Source: Apostichopus japonicus (lineage: Eukaryota > Echinodermata > Holothuroidea > Aspidochirotida > Stichopodidae). Taken from it: a stretch of 64,000 nucleotides of DNA. Location: the NCBI RefSeq assembly GCF_037975245.1, contig NC_092573.1:25387265-25451264 (forward strand), given 5' to 3'. Within the stretch, counting starts at the first letter, position 1, and every line of letters starts with the position of its first letter. Below, piece by piece: positions 35,815-49,300 of this stretch. The translations under genes were made by a program, and so were the position numbers. Below the pieces are notes generated by a model. The model was not told where the DNA came from, ran no database searches, and saw only the letters and a program-made list of their open reading frames with translations.

Positions 35815-38800
35815 AAAGGAGAAAGGAGATTTTATGCTACCCGGTCCTCCAAGGATATGAACGTTATAATAAGTCGTGTCCGTACAACGAGGGGTGGAGT
35901 GGGGAAGGGTGTCATATGCCCCCTGTGAAAAAAAAGAAAAATCGGTCCCTTATTATCGACGCCAACTTAGTCGGCCCAAGTATATTGGCTATATTTCACA
36001 GCTTCTAGGGGCTTCGCCCGGCGGACCCCTACCGGGTTGCGGAATACATTCTGCTGAAATTTAATTCCTGTGGGAAATCTTTTTCTGAACTTTATGGTCG
36101 CTTCAAGACAACAAGAAGTATATGCAAACGCCGTTGCCGAAGCCCCATCATCCCCGACAGTTGACCTGCAGGTCTTGGAATTCATATTCCTGAAGCTGCA
36201 ATTCCTCTTTCTGACATGTGCTATACGAGAGAACAAGAAACATCACCTGCGGATGCCAAAGATTCCGGCGATTTCGCCCTGGACTAGTTTGAAATAACAT
36301 TTGATTCCGCTCTCATATGTATTTGTGTGCTTCAGTAAACTGGGCTGTGAGAGGGCGCTCTCCGTAAATTAACTATCTGAAAACGAGCGAGTTTCGGGAG
36401 CTTTACTCCTGGACCCCATCACTACTTTAAAATACATTCCAGAGAAATTGTATTTCTCTCATATGTATTTGCTGCTCTTGTTGGACTAAAGTCGTTCTTA
36501 AAAAAAAGCTATAGTCGTTTCCGAAAGCGCTCTTCATACTCTAATTAAATGGTGAATATACGGCCCCGGGGAGGGGGTACTTCTTAGGGTTCGGATGAAC
36601 TCCCACCCTCATCAAGTAATAAATAAATAAATAAATTAATAACCACCAATCAATTTCCATTTTTGGTAGCATTTAAGCACTCTATAAATATACCTTCGAT
36701 TAAATTCTTCCATTACTTGTTCAGCATTTATATAAGCTGGAGATGACTTTATGTAGCAAATTTTGGCTACTAATAACTAATTTATACAAATATATGTTGA
36801 TTTTGCTGCCAGTTTGACGGACGGCTGCGCATGAGTGCGACGCATATTTGATCGGTTACACAGAAATTTGTTTACATTGAACCTTGATAGTTGCTCTTAA
36901 GCAGGCTATCTCAATTACATTTGTACTATAGTATATTGCTAACATTCAATTGTTTTTCAACATGAAGTTGAGATATATGAATGTATCATTAACACTTTTC
37001 TTTTTGTAGATTTTACAGATCAACTGAAGATCACCTCATATAAAAAAATATATATAACTAACGAAAAACCGACTTCAGAATTACAGTCAGCTGCAAAATT
37101 TAACAAATTCAGCCTAATTATATTGGGAATTTATGACCAACAGGTAGAGAAAGTAAAGTTTTATGATCCTATAGTGGCACGTCTATGACATCATAGATCG
37201 GTTACAAAATGACAGCCCAATAGCATGACGTCTGAACTAACCAGGATATCTCCCAAACGGAGGACGGTTTCTCTTTGTATAGAGTTCATAGAAAGTTTAC
37301 ACATTGACGTTATCGTGTCACCGTGGAAGGTTTTCAGACCTAGACCTCAACATGTCAAGTATGAATTTCATCCGAGCTTTGATCGAGTTGCACTTTACAG
37401 GGTTACCTGACGTCCGGATTTCCCCTCTTTTTATTGGCTTACGTTGGCTTCCAGGCGAAATAATATTGCGTACAATATCCGGATTTTAAATACCTCTAAC
37501 CAAGTCTGTCGTAGAAAATTGCTACTTTAGAAAACAAATGTGGCGTTAAAATCGATCAAAAATGTATTTAATGAACAATATTCGATAGTTTGGCATCTGT
37601 TTACGAAATATATGGCTGTAATGCTCGTATAAGCTCCTTTCAGTATTATTGACAGTGTTTGCGCGCAAATTTGTACAAAACCTGTTTACGTGTACGTACG
37701 TGTCACAGCATCAATATTGTGAATCGAGGCACGTACTGTACTACAATGCATAAGCACACTTTTGTGGTTTTCGTTACTCGACGGAGCTAGAAATTTCCGC
37801 GACAAGGTTTATCCCAGTTAGGGCGTCCATCAATTTGTGTTTCTTGTCGAACTAAATTATGAGTAGTTGCTATCAGAATTATTTTTCCGATAAAAAAGTA
37901 ATGACATCTTTGGATTGGATCATGAAATTTTCAGTGTTCACCCAAGATGCAGGACCCCCCTCCCCCTGTATAAGACTACAAAATATCGCACCATTTTGCA
38001 TATAGACACCAATTAAAAAAAAATTGTCTTCAAAGGGGAGGGGTGTTCCCTCCCCCATAGACCCCTCCCCGGATGTCGATCAGTGTCCTCCTTGATAACA
38101 AACATACACGTACATTATAGTATTATCTCATGGGATAGGACAGTGGTGTAGCACAGAGTTGTATATATTTGGCTCTGGTGTAGCAATTAGCAACCTGGCC
38201 CTGGTGCAGCAATAGAAATGGACCCCCAATGAGAGTCCACATTCACCCAAGCCAACCATGGTTTGCGTTTGGGGAACCGACTCCTGAGGTTTGCACCGGC
38301 CCAGTTACAAAATTAGCAGTGGAAGGACTTGAACACAGTAAGAGTCAAACACCACAATGAAGTTGTTAAAGAGGGGAGTCGTTAGAAGAGGGGAGTCGTT
38401 AGAAGAGGTGAATTAATAACATTCAGTACAAGTTCTAAACATGTGTGCTGCCTTCAGTATCTTGATAATATTTGCATACTATGGTTGTACCAGGTGTGTC
38501 TGACATCATTCACAGAAAGCATACATAGAATAAATATCAACTTAAAATTGTGCCAGTCGTCAGGAAAATGTTCTATCAGTAGAATTTTTGACAAAACTTG
38601 AAGCAATGCAATTAATATTCTAAGAAATGATTATTGTTTAATGTTTATTTAGACATTTTGCAAGAAAGTGTTGATAGAAACCATGTCCAGGCCAGCAACT
38701 ACATCTGGAGGAAATGCTTCTGTCTAGGTATGATCACAACATGAATATCACAACTCTGGCTGTAGTTCGAACTAACAAAAGGTTAGCCAAGGTAGGGTCA

Positions 38801-39464
38801 GTCAAATCAAACAATTTGGCATGAGAAGACCCATGGTCAAGGACTCATTGACTGTAACATCTTATGTGAGCCTCCCCAGTAATTATAACAGAAAGAGAAA
38901 CAAACAATTCTTGAACATCTAGTTCAATACATAGCTTTGCCTCTTTGTTTAGTGTTTATTATTTGATAAATATCACACATATATACAAGTTTAATATTCA
39001 ACAACATTAAATACACATCATGTCATCCAGGAGCCCATGAATATTCAGTACATTAGAAACATATTCTTCTCATTTCTTATTTTCAATGTCTCAAAGTTTA
39101 ATAAGCAACCAAAATGACATTATCATTTAAATGTCCTTAAATTAGGTCATCCCTAAAATATTTAAAACCAACATAAGATGTTGTTACATTAGGCTTAATA
39201 ACTCTACTGTTAAGGTCCCCCCCATACCAAAAATGACACTAGCACAGGAACTGATCAATAAGACCACTGAAAGAAAAAAGAAATTCATGTTCATAATTTG
39301 GATTTGTCTTAATAGGCTACATTATATATTTAATTGATTAAATTCCAATTTTTTTGCCCTTAACTAATTGATCGTTGCTATAGATAGTTTAATGATATTT
39401 GTATTGAACATCTTAACGCAATATCTCAACTAAACTATATCAAATGTCTCGTAAACCCTGGTCA

Positions 39465-39859
39465 GTCTAAAGTAGGCGTGTGCAACCTGCGGGCCATTGG
39501 GCACTGCGGCTCCCTCTTCTGCGGCCCGCGAAGCCATGTTGAATTTGCCCTATTTGCGGCCCCTGACTTAAATCATCATTTGGAGTTGACATTCTAGACC
39601 TACAGGCCTATTAGCAAACTATTGGGATCTAAATGTTTTAGACATAGGAATGATGAGATCTCAAAATGAAGAATGAGGTCCAGGAAGTGTCATTTCCAGA
39701 GATCTGGGCGGTATTTTTAGCATTTTATTTTATACGCTCCTCGCCAATCATGGTGAGGCTATGCTTGGATAGCACCATTGCTCCATGCGGCGCGCTAACA
39801 GACCACAGAAACACAATGAGGCTCAGTGGTTTAAAAGGTTGCACATACCTGGTCTAAAG
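39465..39859. mobile_element. hAT-type MITE with exact 8-bp target duplication
   Basis: The element spans 39473-39851 (379 bases) and is flanked by GTCTAAAG at 39465-39472 and 39852-39859. The ends are TAGGCGTGTGCAACCT and, reverse-complemented, CAGGTATGTGCAACCT (13 of 16 match). The inside is GC-rich (CTGCGGGCC, TGCGGCCCGCG), as in many non-autonomous hAT copies. No transposase frame is present. Confidence 0.85.
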
Positions 39860-40210
39860 GGTGCTCGATGAACCACGGCAATGAGCCCCTTAACCGGAAC
39901 GCTTGAGACAACTCCAAGTGACGGCTTCAGAAAATGTGTTTGGAATGAGAGCCATGACTGGAAAGTGTCAACACATAAAGCCAAGTGTAAGGGCCTATGT
40001 TAACATCATGACTGGGTTTATAGCTTGTGTTTATATTAATATTTAATGTTGCTTTTTTTCTTCAGGGTCTGACAATTCAATGATGATACACATGAAGCCA
40101 TTCAGCCTTCCCAAATTACTATGATCGTATTCAACACATATGTGACAGTGTTTCAGCTATTCCAAATATCAAGCTAGTTGGTGTGTTAAGCTATCCCACG
40201 TTACATATTA

Positions 40211-40216
40211 TTTATT
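40211..40216 (-). promoter_or_regulatory. Probable poly(A) signal of RAB3GAP1
   Basis: AATAAA on the minus strand about 122 bases beyond the RAB3GAP1 stop codon. This is the nearest canonical hexamer. Confidence 0.5.
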
Positions 40217-40337
40217 TCGTTCATACCTGAAGGCCTTTTAGGCATTCCACATAAATATTAAAGGGAGCTATCAATCACTAACTAAAGGTCATCATATGAT
40301 ATCATGAAAGAAGAATGAAGATGACATCTAACATGCT

Positions 40338-43300
40338 TTACTGAAAGCTGGTGTCCTGACTGAATGCTCCAGCCAATCTCAACTCATTGTCCATTAAAAC
40401 ACAGAACATCCTCTGGGGAGATGGCCGCGAGTAGGGAGCTGGTCTTGATACAGTGGTTCTTAAGATAAACTCTCGTCCGGCTGCCGCTGGAAAGTCTGGA
40501 ATTGAAGAAACTGTCTCTGATGTGTCCTCCTCGAGCTTCTCAAATTCTTCAACCATATTTGCTGCCTGTCAAGTGAAAAGCAATTGCTTGTTTTACAGAT
40601 GGAAGATCTTAGTCAGCTAGAGGTTACACACTGTAGGAAATGACATGTCCAAACCATGGTGGGTGATGGCAAATTATCCTTTGAGACATTTTTGCATGTG
40701 TCCGTCCCATGTCACTGAGTACAAATGTGCTTATGTATGTTCACATACAGCAAAGCCTGTTGAAACTGTGATAGACCAATGTGGATGGTCACATTCCCAC
40801 CACTCCCCAAATCAAATAATTTACAAAGTGATGAAGATTTATGCAAACCCTTGATGAAGTGCAATCACAAGTTTTTTGTTTTTTTCTAAATATCTATCAA
40901 TCTCTTACTTGACCAATGCTCTCCTACATAGGCAAATGTAGGTTATGTCTATGAAATGATTCCTTTCATAGCACTTAACATCGAGGCAAAATCATGAAAA
41001 AAATTATAACATGCTTCAGACCATTTGTACAAAGAATTTTAAGGAGGCCAAGATCATTTGTTATCAGGTATCAACATAAACTAACATTGTCATAATTCTA
41101 CACAGTAAACAAGATACCAAACCATAGACGCTCTCTGTATATGTAGTAAAATATAGTCTAAAATAAAACAAAATGCAATCAACATAAGTCCAGAGTGTAT
41201 GTGGACTCACCCTTTGGGCAGATACAAATAGCTTGTGTATAGTGGTGCCTATGTGAAGGAAGTCCAGATTGTATATGAACTCACCCTTTTAGCAGATACA
41301 AATAGTTTGTGTATAGTGGTGCCTATGTTAACTAAGTCCAGATTGTATTTGAACTCACCCTTTGAGCAGATACAAATAGCTTGTGTATAGTGCCACCTAT
41401 ATGCCCCCTTGGTCCATCCTTGACTGGTACTTCTGGTTGGTTTTGAAGATCACACACAAACTCTTCCATGTCCTTCACCTGCTCAGTCTCACCGTTACAT
41501 CCATTAGGGAGGAATTTAGCCATGAGTGATTGGTGCTTGGCAATCAATAACTCAGCCATGCTTATCTGCAGGACAATCTCCTGGGAAACAGAGAGCACAT
41601 TTCATGGTGAGAACTACAACAATTACCACATGAATGATACTTGATAGAATGTAGTTATCATGAGCCTGGCCAAGAACCACATTTGCAAGAATAGGGACAG
41701 ACCATCACGACACTATGAATGAACCTTCTGGAAACGGGAACCAAATTTGCAGATTATACATAAGGTAGATAAAACAAAATGGAACTTCTTTCAACAGTAA
41801 CTCTCTTGGAAGGTGAACACTGAATTAAAGGTCTACTGACACCTATGAACAACATTGTCCTAATAGGTCTAATAAGCATTAGAAATTATCATGAAAATAG
41901 CTTCAACTCCCATTAAAATCCATCAAAGATTGACCATTTTACAAGTTTTTTCTTAATTCTAGTTTTATTTTTGAATAAACATTAGCTAAACAATATTTCT
42001 CTAACATTTTTCTACACTAATACCTTACAGTAGAATCAAGTGGAGGAGAGAATGACTGACTCACTTCATACTTTCAACTTGAAACAAAAACAATGAAATA
42101 GCGAGTCTTTTTTCATGGTTGTGAAACCTTTTCCTACATCAATACCTTACAGTGGAATCAACTAGAAGTGAGAATGACTGACTCACTTCATACTTTTTTA
42201 CATCCTGCACAGGTGTTCTTGTAATTCGGGAGGCGGTGTTTACAAGTTGACCAAAGTGAGGTTGAAGGGAAGGTATTGATTCACCACCTGAATAAGAAAA
42301 TACAAATATAAGATAACATAATAATGAACAAAGTAACCAAATCATTAGCTCATAACTTCCATTTGACTCTTGTGCCATTTTAAGTTTTTCTAGTGTAGTA
42401 GATAGAAATTTTCTGTACACCAGCTGCTACTCAGTTTAGAATTTTACATAAATCATAAAATATTTTTCATTAAAGATCACATTTTCACAAACTGAGAACA
42501 TCCAGAAGCAGATTAAATCCTACCATCATAGTCATATGTGTCTTCCAGCAATCTGGCATGCCAGACTATAGGGTCAACAAACCAGAAGCATATTGAACAT
42601 TAAATGAAATTGATTAATTAAGCTTCCACGGTTGAGCTGATTACAGCTGTAAGGTGAGAGAGTTATGCTATTGGGGATCTTACTTGTCAAAGAATGAACT
42701 TGGCAAAAGGATACCAAACTTCTCCTCCCAAGTGGGACCAGATACAGGGGGGGGGGGAGTCCATTTCACTTTTCATCTGTACCTCTTTGAAGAAATGTTT
42801 GTGAGGGTAATCTCTGAGTTACCCTCAACCATCCAGCTTTCTCTAGATCTGTGAATTGCTAGCTACAGTTGTGATTCATACCTGCTTCCTCTAATCTCTC
42901 CAGGGCAGCTTGTATGAGGACAGGGAGAAGGTTGGTGATGACTTCTGAAGGCTTCAATGCAGCTAGGAAATGAAGTACCTTCTCTGCCTCTTTGGTATCA
43001 TCAAACAAACGCTTTTGTCTGTGAGCTGGCATCGGTTTGGACTGACTCCAAACCTCCATCCACATGTTACCTGGGAGCTTCAGTAGCCAGAACAAAGAAA
43101 AAAATTCAAAGTTTTTACCTCTGTAACTTTACTACCTAAATATTAACTCCTTCTGGCCTATTTTTGTACCAGGTTAATTTTGGCCAGCAATGTTCATACT
43201 GATCTGGTTCCCCTGTTGTGACGTGAGCTGTATCCCTTTACTGTTATTCAGTCTTATGAGAGCATTTGTATGTGTAGTATAAGGCTTCGAATCCTTCATA

Positions 43301-46300
43301 TACACTGCTACAATGCTGTATAGATGTTTCTTAACATACCTGCATTCTTTGACTCAGATGTCCCTGTGAAGGTTTCTCTTTACCCAGAACTATACAATGC
43401 TGTATAGATGTTTGTTAATGTACCTGCATTCTTGGACTCAGATGTCCCTGTGAAGGTTTCTCCTTACCCAGACCTACACAATGCTGTATAGATGTTTCTT
43501 AACATACCTGCATTCTTGGACTCAGATGTCCCTGTGAAGGTTTCCTCCCATCAGTCGTCTCATTCTCCTTCTCCTCCTTCTCCTCCTCTTCTCCTTCGAC
43601 CCAATCTCTCGGAGAGTACCACCTCACAAAATCTTCTAACGAACAACCAGGATTAGCTGCCTGAAATGGATTAACTTCAAAGTTAATTTGTTGCGTGACG
43701 AAAATGTAACCAATTCCCTCTATTTGAATTGCATTAACCTTCTAACATGTATAAATTATATTTAATGGAAGTGATCAAGTATATGGTTAAGCATAAATTG
43801 AATAGATACAATGAAGACAACCGTTTTCTTACTAACCAATTGACAACAATTTCTACAACACTAAATGCCAATTGCCTTCTCTTCTTTCATTCATTCAGGA
43901 AGCATCCAATAATACCACATTAGGTTATACTAATTATATCCATTATATGCATTTGTGTGTCAGAGGATGGGGTAGGTGGGAGGGAGGGAGGGGGTTACCG
44001 AGGTTGCTAATTTCTACTATTACGGTGGAGTTTTATTTGATTCTTTCTGCCTTTTTGTGTATTTCACTCAGGGCTAATTCAACTTGTTAAATCCTCAAGT
44101 TTTTTTTTTTAGTTTAGTTCCTCTCACTTTGTCAATTTGCATACTTACTCTTTTTACTTTGATATAAAACATGAATATAAAATGAATACGAATGTAATAT
44201 TATCACAGTCAAAGCAATAATATCCATTCACCATAACCCATCACGGAGGACAAACAGACCCATAATGACTTCCACACTACTTACAACAATTTAGCTTTAC
44301 AACCATAGAACCTGGCAATGTATTCATATGAAAATTCCAATCATTTTAAAGAGGTATTTAAGTATGCAGCAATAATGTAAGGATGCTCTCAACTGCAGCA
44401 AAGTAAAAACATTTTTATATTAGTTGATAAACAAGAGCATCAATGACGCAGTATCTCAATACTGGAAGTTTTAATTTTGATTCCTAATTTCAAATCTTTG
44501 CTCTGTCTCTACAATTATCAATATCAATCATGGTACAACAAATATATAACTTGCATTTTTGCTACTTTGCCACGAATAGTCTCTTGCAGGTTACACTTTA
44601 TCCTGCTAGTCTTGCCTTTAGCGCTCATTGCCTGTTAGTCGAAAGAACGACGTTGCAAGGTTTAGTAATGTCATAGAATATTTAAGAACTTGTTTTTTAT
44701 GTGGTATCCTTCATCTTGGGTCAGTCTCTGTTGGACTTTTTGGTCATATAGTTTGACGTCAATGACAACAGCCAAATTAGAAGAGGCGAACAACTCGACC
44801 ATATTCTTGATGCCTGCCTTGAGAGCTAGGCCTATTGACCTACTGTATGTTACTGTAGACTGTAGTGGTGACTACCATCAAAACTGTGTCCACTTCTAGA
44901 TATCAAAACAACCCACGTTTTTCCATCTCAATATTTCTGACATGAAGATTTCATGGATTTATGACTTGGAAAAAATGTAAAAGAAGATTACAAGTTTTTA
45001 TATGCAAGTGATGGGTGGCCTCCTCCTCCCCTAATAGCCACCTCAGTTCCTCTCCATTTTGTTATTTTATTTTAACTCTTTGTACATTTGATGTCAAACA
45101 TTACAGGTTCAAAAGAAAGCTAACATACTTCTTATAACCTTATACATCTTATATCCTTATAAATAAAACATAACCTTATACAATTTTTATAGTCTTATAA
45201 AAGTTGTGATGCTATGGCCGGCTCCTCTTTTATACGTACCCATCAAACAAACTTACCCTGGTCCTTCCTAGGAAAAGCTGTCTGAACACCAGTACAATGC
45301 TAATGTGGCTATCACTGAAAGCCTAATAGGCCTAGGTAAGGGGGCCTAGGCCTATATATATATTTTTTAAATGCATTAGGCCTACAGTAAGTAGCCTTCA
45401 GAAGTACAACAATGTGTAAACGTAATTATACAAAAATACATGAAGGGCAATCAAACAAACTTATCATGGCCCTCGCTCTGAAAAGCTACCTGAACCTCAG
45501 TACAATCCTTAAATGTATGTTACAAAACCGAAGGCCTAATATTAATTAAATGCACTACGCAAAATTCAAAAGTACACAATGTGTGCATTTAGCATGCAAT
45601 ACACAACACCTTGCGTACCTAACTACGGTAAAGAAAATTGGTCGCGAGTGTAGCCATTTTCGTATATGTAACATGTAGCTGTCCATGAGTCATAGCCAAT
45701 CTGCTATAAACCAGACTTGGAGGCGGGGCTTAATCATCAAAAACGGACCTTTTTACTAAAAGTAGGGGCGGCAGCTCAGTGTTGTTTTAAGAAAGAAAAA
45801 TCATTTAAGCATCAAATAAAGCAAATAAAAGCCATAAAATATCATATACAGCTAGTAAAATTCTTATTAATACCTACCTGTAAACAACAAATGAAAGTTT
45901 AAAATGTTAATAAAATATATAATACATGGGACCCTATCTTAGACGATACCACTGTTGAAAGACAATTCTATTCTATTCTCTTTCATAAAACATAAGTTTT
46001 GGAGCGTGTGCAAAAATGCGTTGTTTCAACTGTATTTCAGTCCAAATTGGCCCGATTTGGACATAAATCGGTGAAAAAGTCATAGAATGAGATAAAATTC
46101 TCGAATAAAAAATAGCAACTTTTGTTGGTCTATATGATATATGCTTGCTCTGAAAATTCCAGAGTAAAGGAACTTTATATGAGGACGCTGAAAAATTTTT
46201 AAGAGAAGAGAGAGTCCCACTTACTGTTACAATATCTCTATACATGTAATGTATTGAGATAAAAATGACTCACCTTGAAAGCACCCATATCAGATAGCAG

Positions 46301-49300
46301 GCAAGCACTCTGCATTTTGGCCCTCAACTCGGCCCCCTCTGACGTTGTACCTAACTTAGCTAGGACCTCTGCATGTTCCTCTAACATATCCTCAGTCATA
46401 GGAGCAGGATCCTAGCAGAGAAAAGTAGAAAAACATCTGTGTCAAAAACTGGACTCTATAACCTAGTCCTATACACTCCCAAGCATCAAGGCTGGACTCT
46501 AAAACTAGTGCTTATACACTTCCATCTATTGGAGTCTCTTCATTAAAGTAGAACACACTCCCAGATATCCCCAAGGCTGAACTCTAAACTAGTGCTTATA
46601 CACTTCCATGTAACAAAGTAGAATACACTCCCAGATACCAAAGCTGGATTGTACCTCAAAGTGACAGTCCAACGCAGTAGCATACAGTCACACATATAAA
46701 AGCTGTATTACCAACTGTCACAGATGAACCCGAATTGTATAATCAAATGTGCCAACACTTGGCAGACAATACTAACATTTTATCTTTATTAGACTGAGCA
46801 TGAGACTCACTTGTGTAACAGGAATGTACAAATCTTCATCCGAGTTCAGAAGCTTAAGTTCTCCGCAAACTTTCAAACGCCCCTCGGGTTTTGATATTTC
46901 TTCACTCTCCTGTATGGCTGCATCGTCTTCTGGACCCTCCTCATTCTCCATCTCGCATTCATAAAATTCGTCCTCACTTTCAGAGCCTCTTGGCTCACCC
47001 TCTTTCGCTGCTCCTTTCCTATCTGGTTGGACATTACTAATGGTATCAGCATCCTCTGCTGAGGCAAACGAGGTGGTTGAAATGTTTCTATCAGCCTCTT
47101 TCAGGGACTGCCTCTCTTCCCTAGCCTTCTTCCTCGCTATACAACAATTAAGCATCTTCAAGAAGATGAGGGCAAAAGGGGGTAAAAAAACAAGGTCAAT
47201 TATACTTCTAGCTCTATGCTTTAAAAACCAAACTTTAATTTTCTACAATACTTCTTGATGTCAAACCTGGGGATTATCTTGCTGATTTCCTTTTTTCTCT
47301 CCTAATAAAAGGTTGAAATCCTGTTTTCAGACACAGGTGCACAAATACTTTCATTTTTTTTTGGTAATTACCAAGTACAACAGATCTCATATCATAGTTA
47401 AGCACAACAAGTTCATTTCAATATGATTATGGAATTTAATGGTCATTACAAATACTGTTACCAAACAATTTCTGCATAAATGACAGAAATGCGACTAGAA
47501 TACACATTCAAGGAGTACTTATAAGAGTTGAGTGCTACAAGGGCACACGTCACATGACCCTCCATGGTTGGTCACATCTATTAGTGTGTCTCCTTATTGA
47601 CATAGTCTGTCATGGTTAAAGTATATGCCAATGCTACTACGATCCCAACAACCCACATAAGTAGTAACTCTACAAATTAATTTGTTTTTCATCCCTGTAA
47701 ACTCTTGGTCTAAGTATTAATTTGACCAGGTAGAGCCTCTACCTCTGCAAGGTTTTGTTCATAAGCTACTAAACCCACATTACCAATGTTTAGCCAGTTT
47801 TATAAATATCATGAAAATGATATTTGCAGAATGCTTGATATGGTCACACTCTTAGTGAGTAGAGAGAGAGAGTGATAAAACCTCAAAATTCTCATGTGAA
47901 TGGGAACTCAAACCCAGTCACTGGAAAAATGAAATGGATAGAAACAATTAAGATCTCAAGAAGCAGCAAATAGACATCAGCTACTTCAAACACATGTTAA
48001 ACTGGATAAGAAGGAAGCCTTATGGCTTACTTGTAATTTTTGGTGAACCAGACAGCAGGCCATATTGGGTGCAGTTCCCGATATCCTGTTAAATGGAGAA
48101 AACAGTGTCATGAACGTTGATATCCACATGGCAGCACACAAAAGGGTTGGAGCTTACAATAACATTTAAAACATGCCATAATAACTAAAAAAAATAACCT
48201 TAAAGGAGGATAGGATGTTGATTAAAACCATCAACATGATTTTTTTGGTAATAATTGCAAGCAAACCCGCTGTTCATACACCTGATGGTAACATAGTGAC
48301 AAAAACCTGCCCGAATTTAAGAACTTCTATATTGGTCTAAAAATCACATTTGTACATTCAGTTTCCTTATCAGGACGATGAAGAGATCATATTGCCTATG
48401 CCTAAAGGCTGCTTCTTTTGTTTCAAATAGGGGGCAATGCCATGGGTCAAAGGTCAGCACAACATTTCTGGAGAATAATAACATGTGCTTAATGTACCAG
48501 CTTGTGTACTATGATGTTAGGCAAAGACTACACTAAATGTATTGATTAAATTGCTGTGACAAAGTAGTCATTCTATAACTTGTATTCTGCACAGACACAT
48601 TATTGTTGGCAGGAATTACTAGCTTGGCAAGAAGCTCTGTTACATAACACTCACCCGGGTAGTTTGTATTTATTCTCCCATCTGTATCGCATTTCTAGAA
48701 CAAACTCGTGCCAGAGGTATGCTACTGCTTTAAGTCCACCATGTGCACTGTTCAGTACACACATAGCCACAGTTAACTTGTATGTCAGACAGTCTCTTGG
48801 TGCCGCCTTGAAGTGGCGGTATCGTTCTGGCTGCAAACGAGCAAATTATCAAAGGCTTAAAAGATGGAATCTTGTATTGCTTCATACACCGAACATATTA
48901 TGTTTGAATGGTGACATCTTTCTTGCAACAATGAAGGTTTTCATAACGGTGTATTTCTTTGTGCCAAAAAAAATAAAGATATATACTGCAAGACAACAAC
49001 ATCAGAACAAGGTTAATCTCAACAATTGAATAAATGGATGACCTTTGAACACCATTTATTCACTTTCTAGCATCATACACAAGCAGGACCTTATTACAAA
49101 GATCTTTATAATCATCTTTTACAAATCAAATTGTCAAGATGTCATTTACTTTACTATGTAATATCTGCTTAGATATCATATAATTTACTATGTAATATCT
49201 GCTTAAATATCATATTCTTTACTATGTAATATCTGCTTAGATGTCATATACTTTCGTAGATTATATATAATATACTTTACTATGTAACATCTGCTTACAT

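Larger units (their letters stand above)
33487..40337. other. TE-rich intergenic region between TTK and RAB3GAP1
   Basis: No host gene was recognised. It holds interspersed repeats at 33.8-34.6 kb, a retrotransposon C-terminal fragment at 35.4-35.8 kb, and a hAT MITE at 39.47-39.86 kb. The TTK 5' UTR exon and promoter must lie above 33487. The stretch 36.3-39.4 kb shows no structure beyond G/C-rich runs near 37.95-38.08 kb. Confidence 0.6.

Noticed and set aside
45233-45260. ACTTACCCTGG resembling a minus-strand donor inside RAB3GAP1 intron 17
   Set aside because: No open exon with an acceptor precedes it, and exons 17 and 18 already join in phase without it.
48823-48830. Alternative acceptor for RAB3GAP1 exon 14 four bases further in (before AACGAT)
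   Set aside because: It breaks the frame with exon 13. The upstream TTTGCAG acceptor keeps PERYRHFKAAP in frame.
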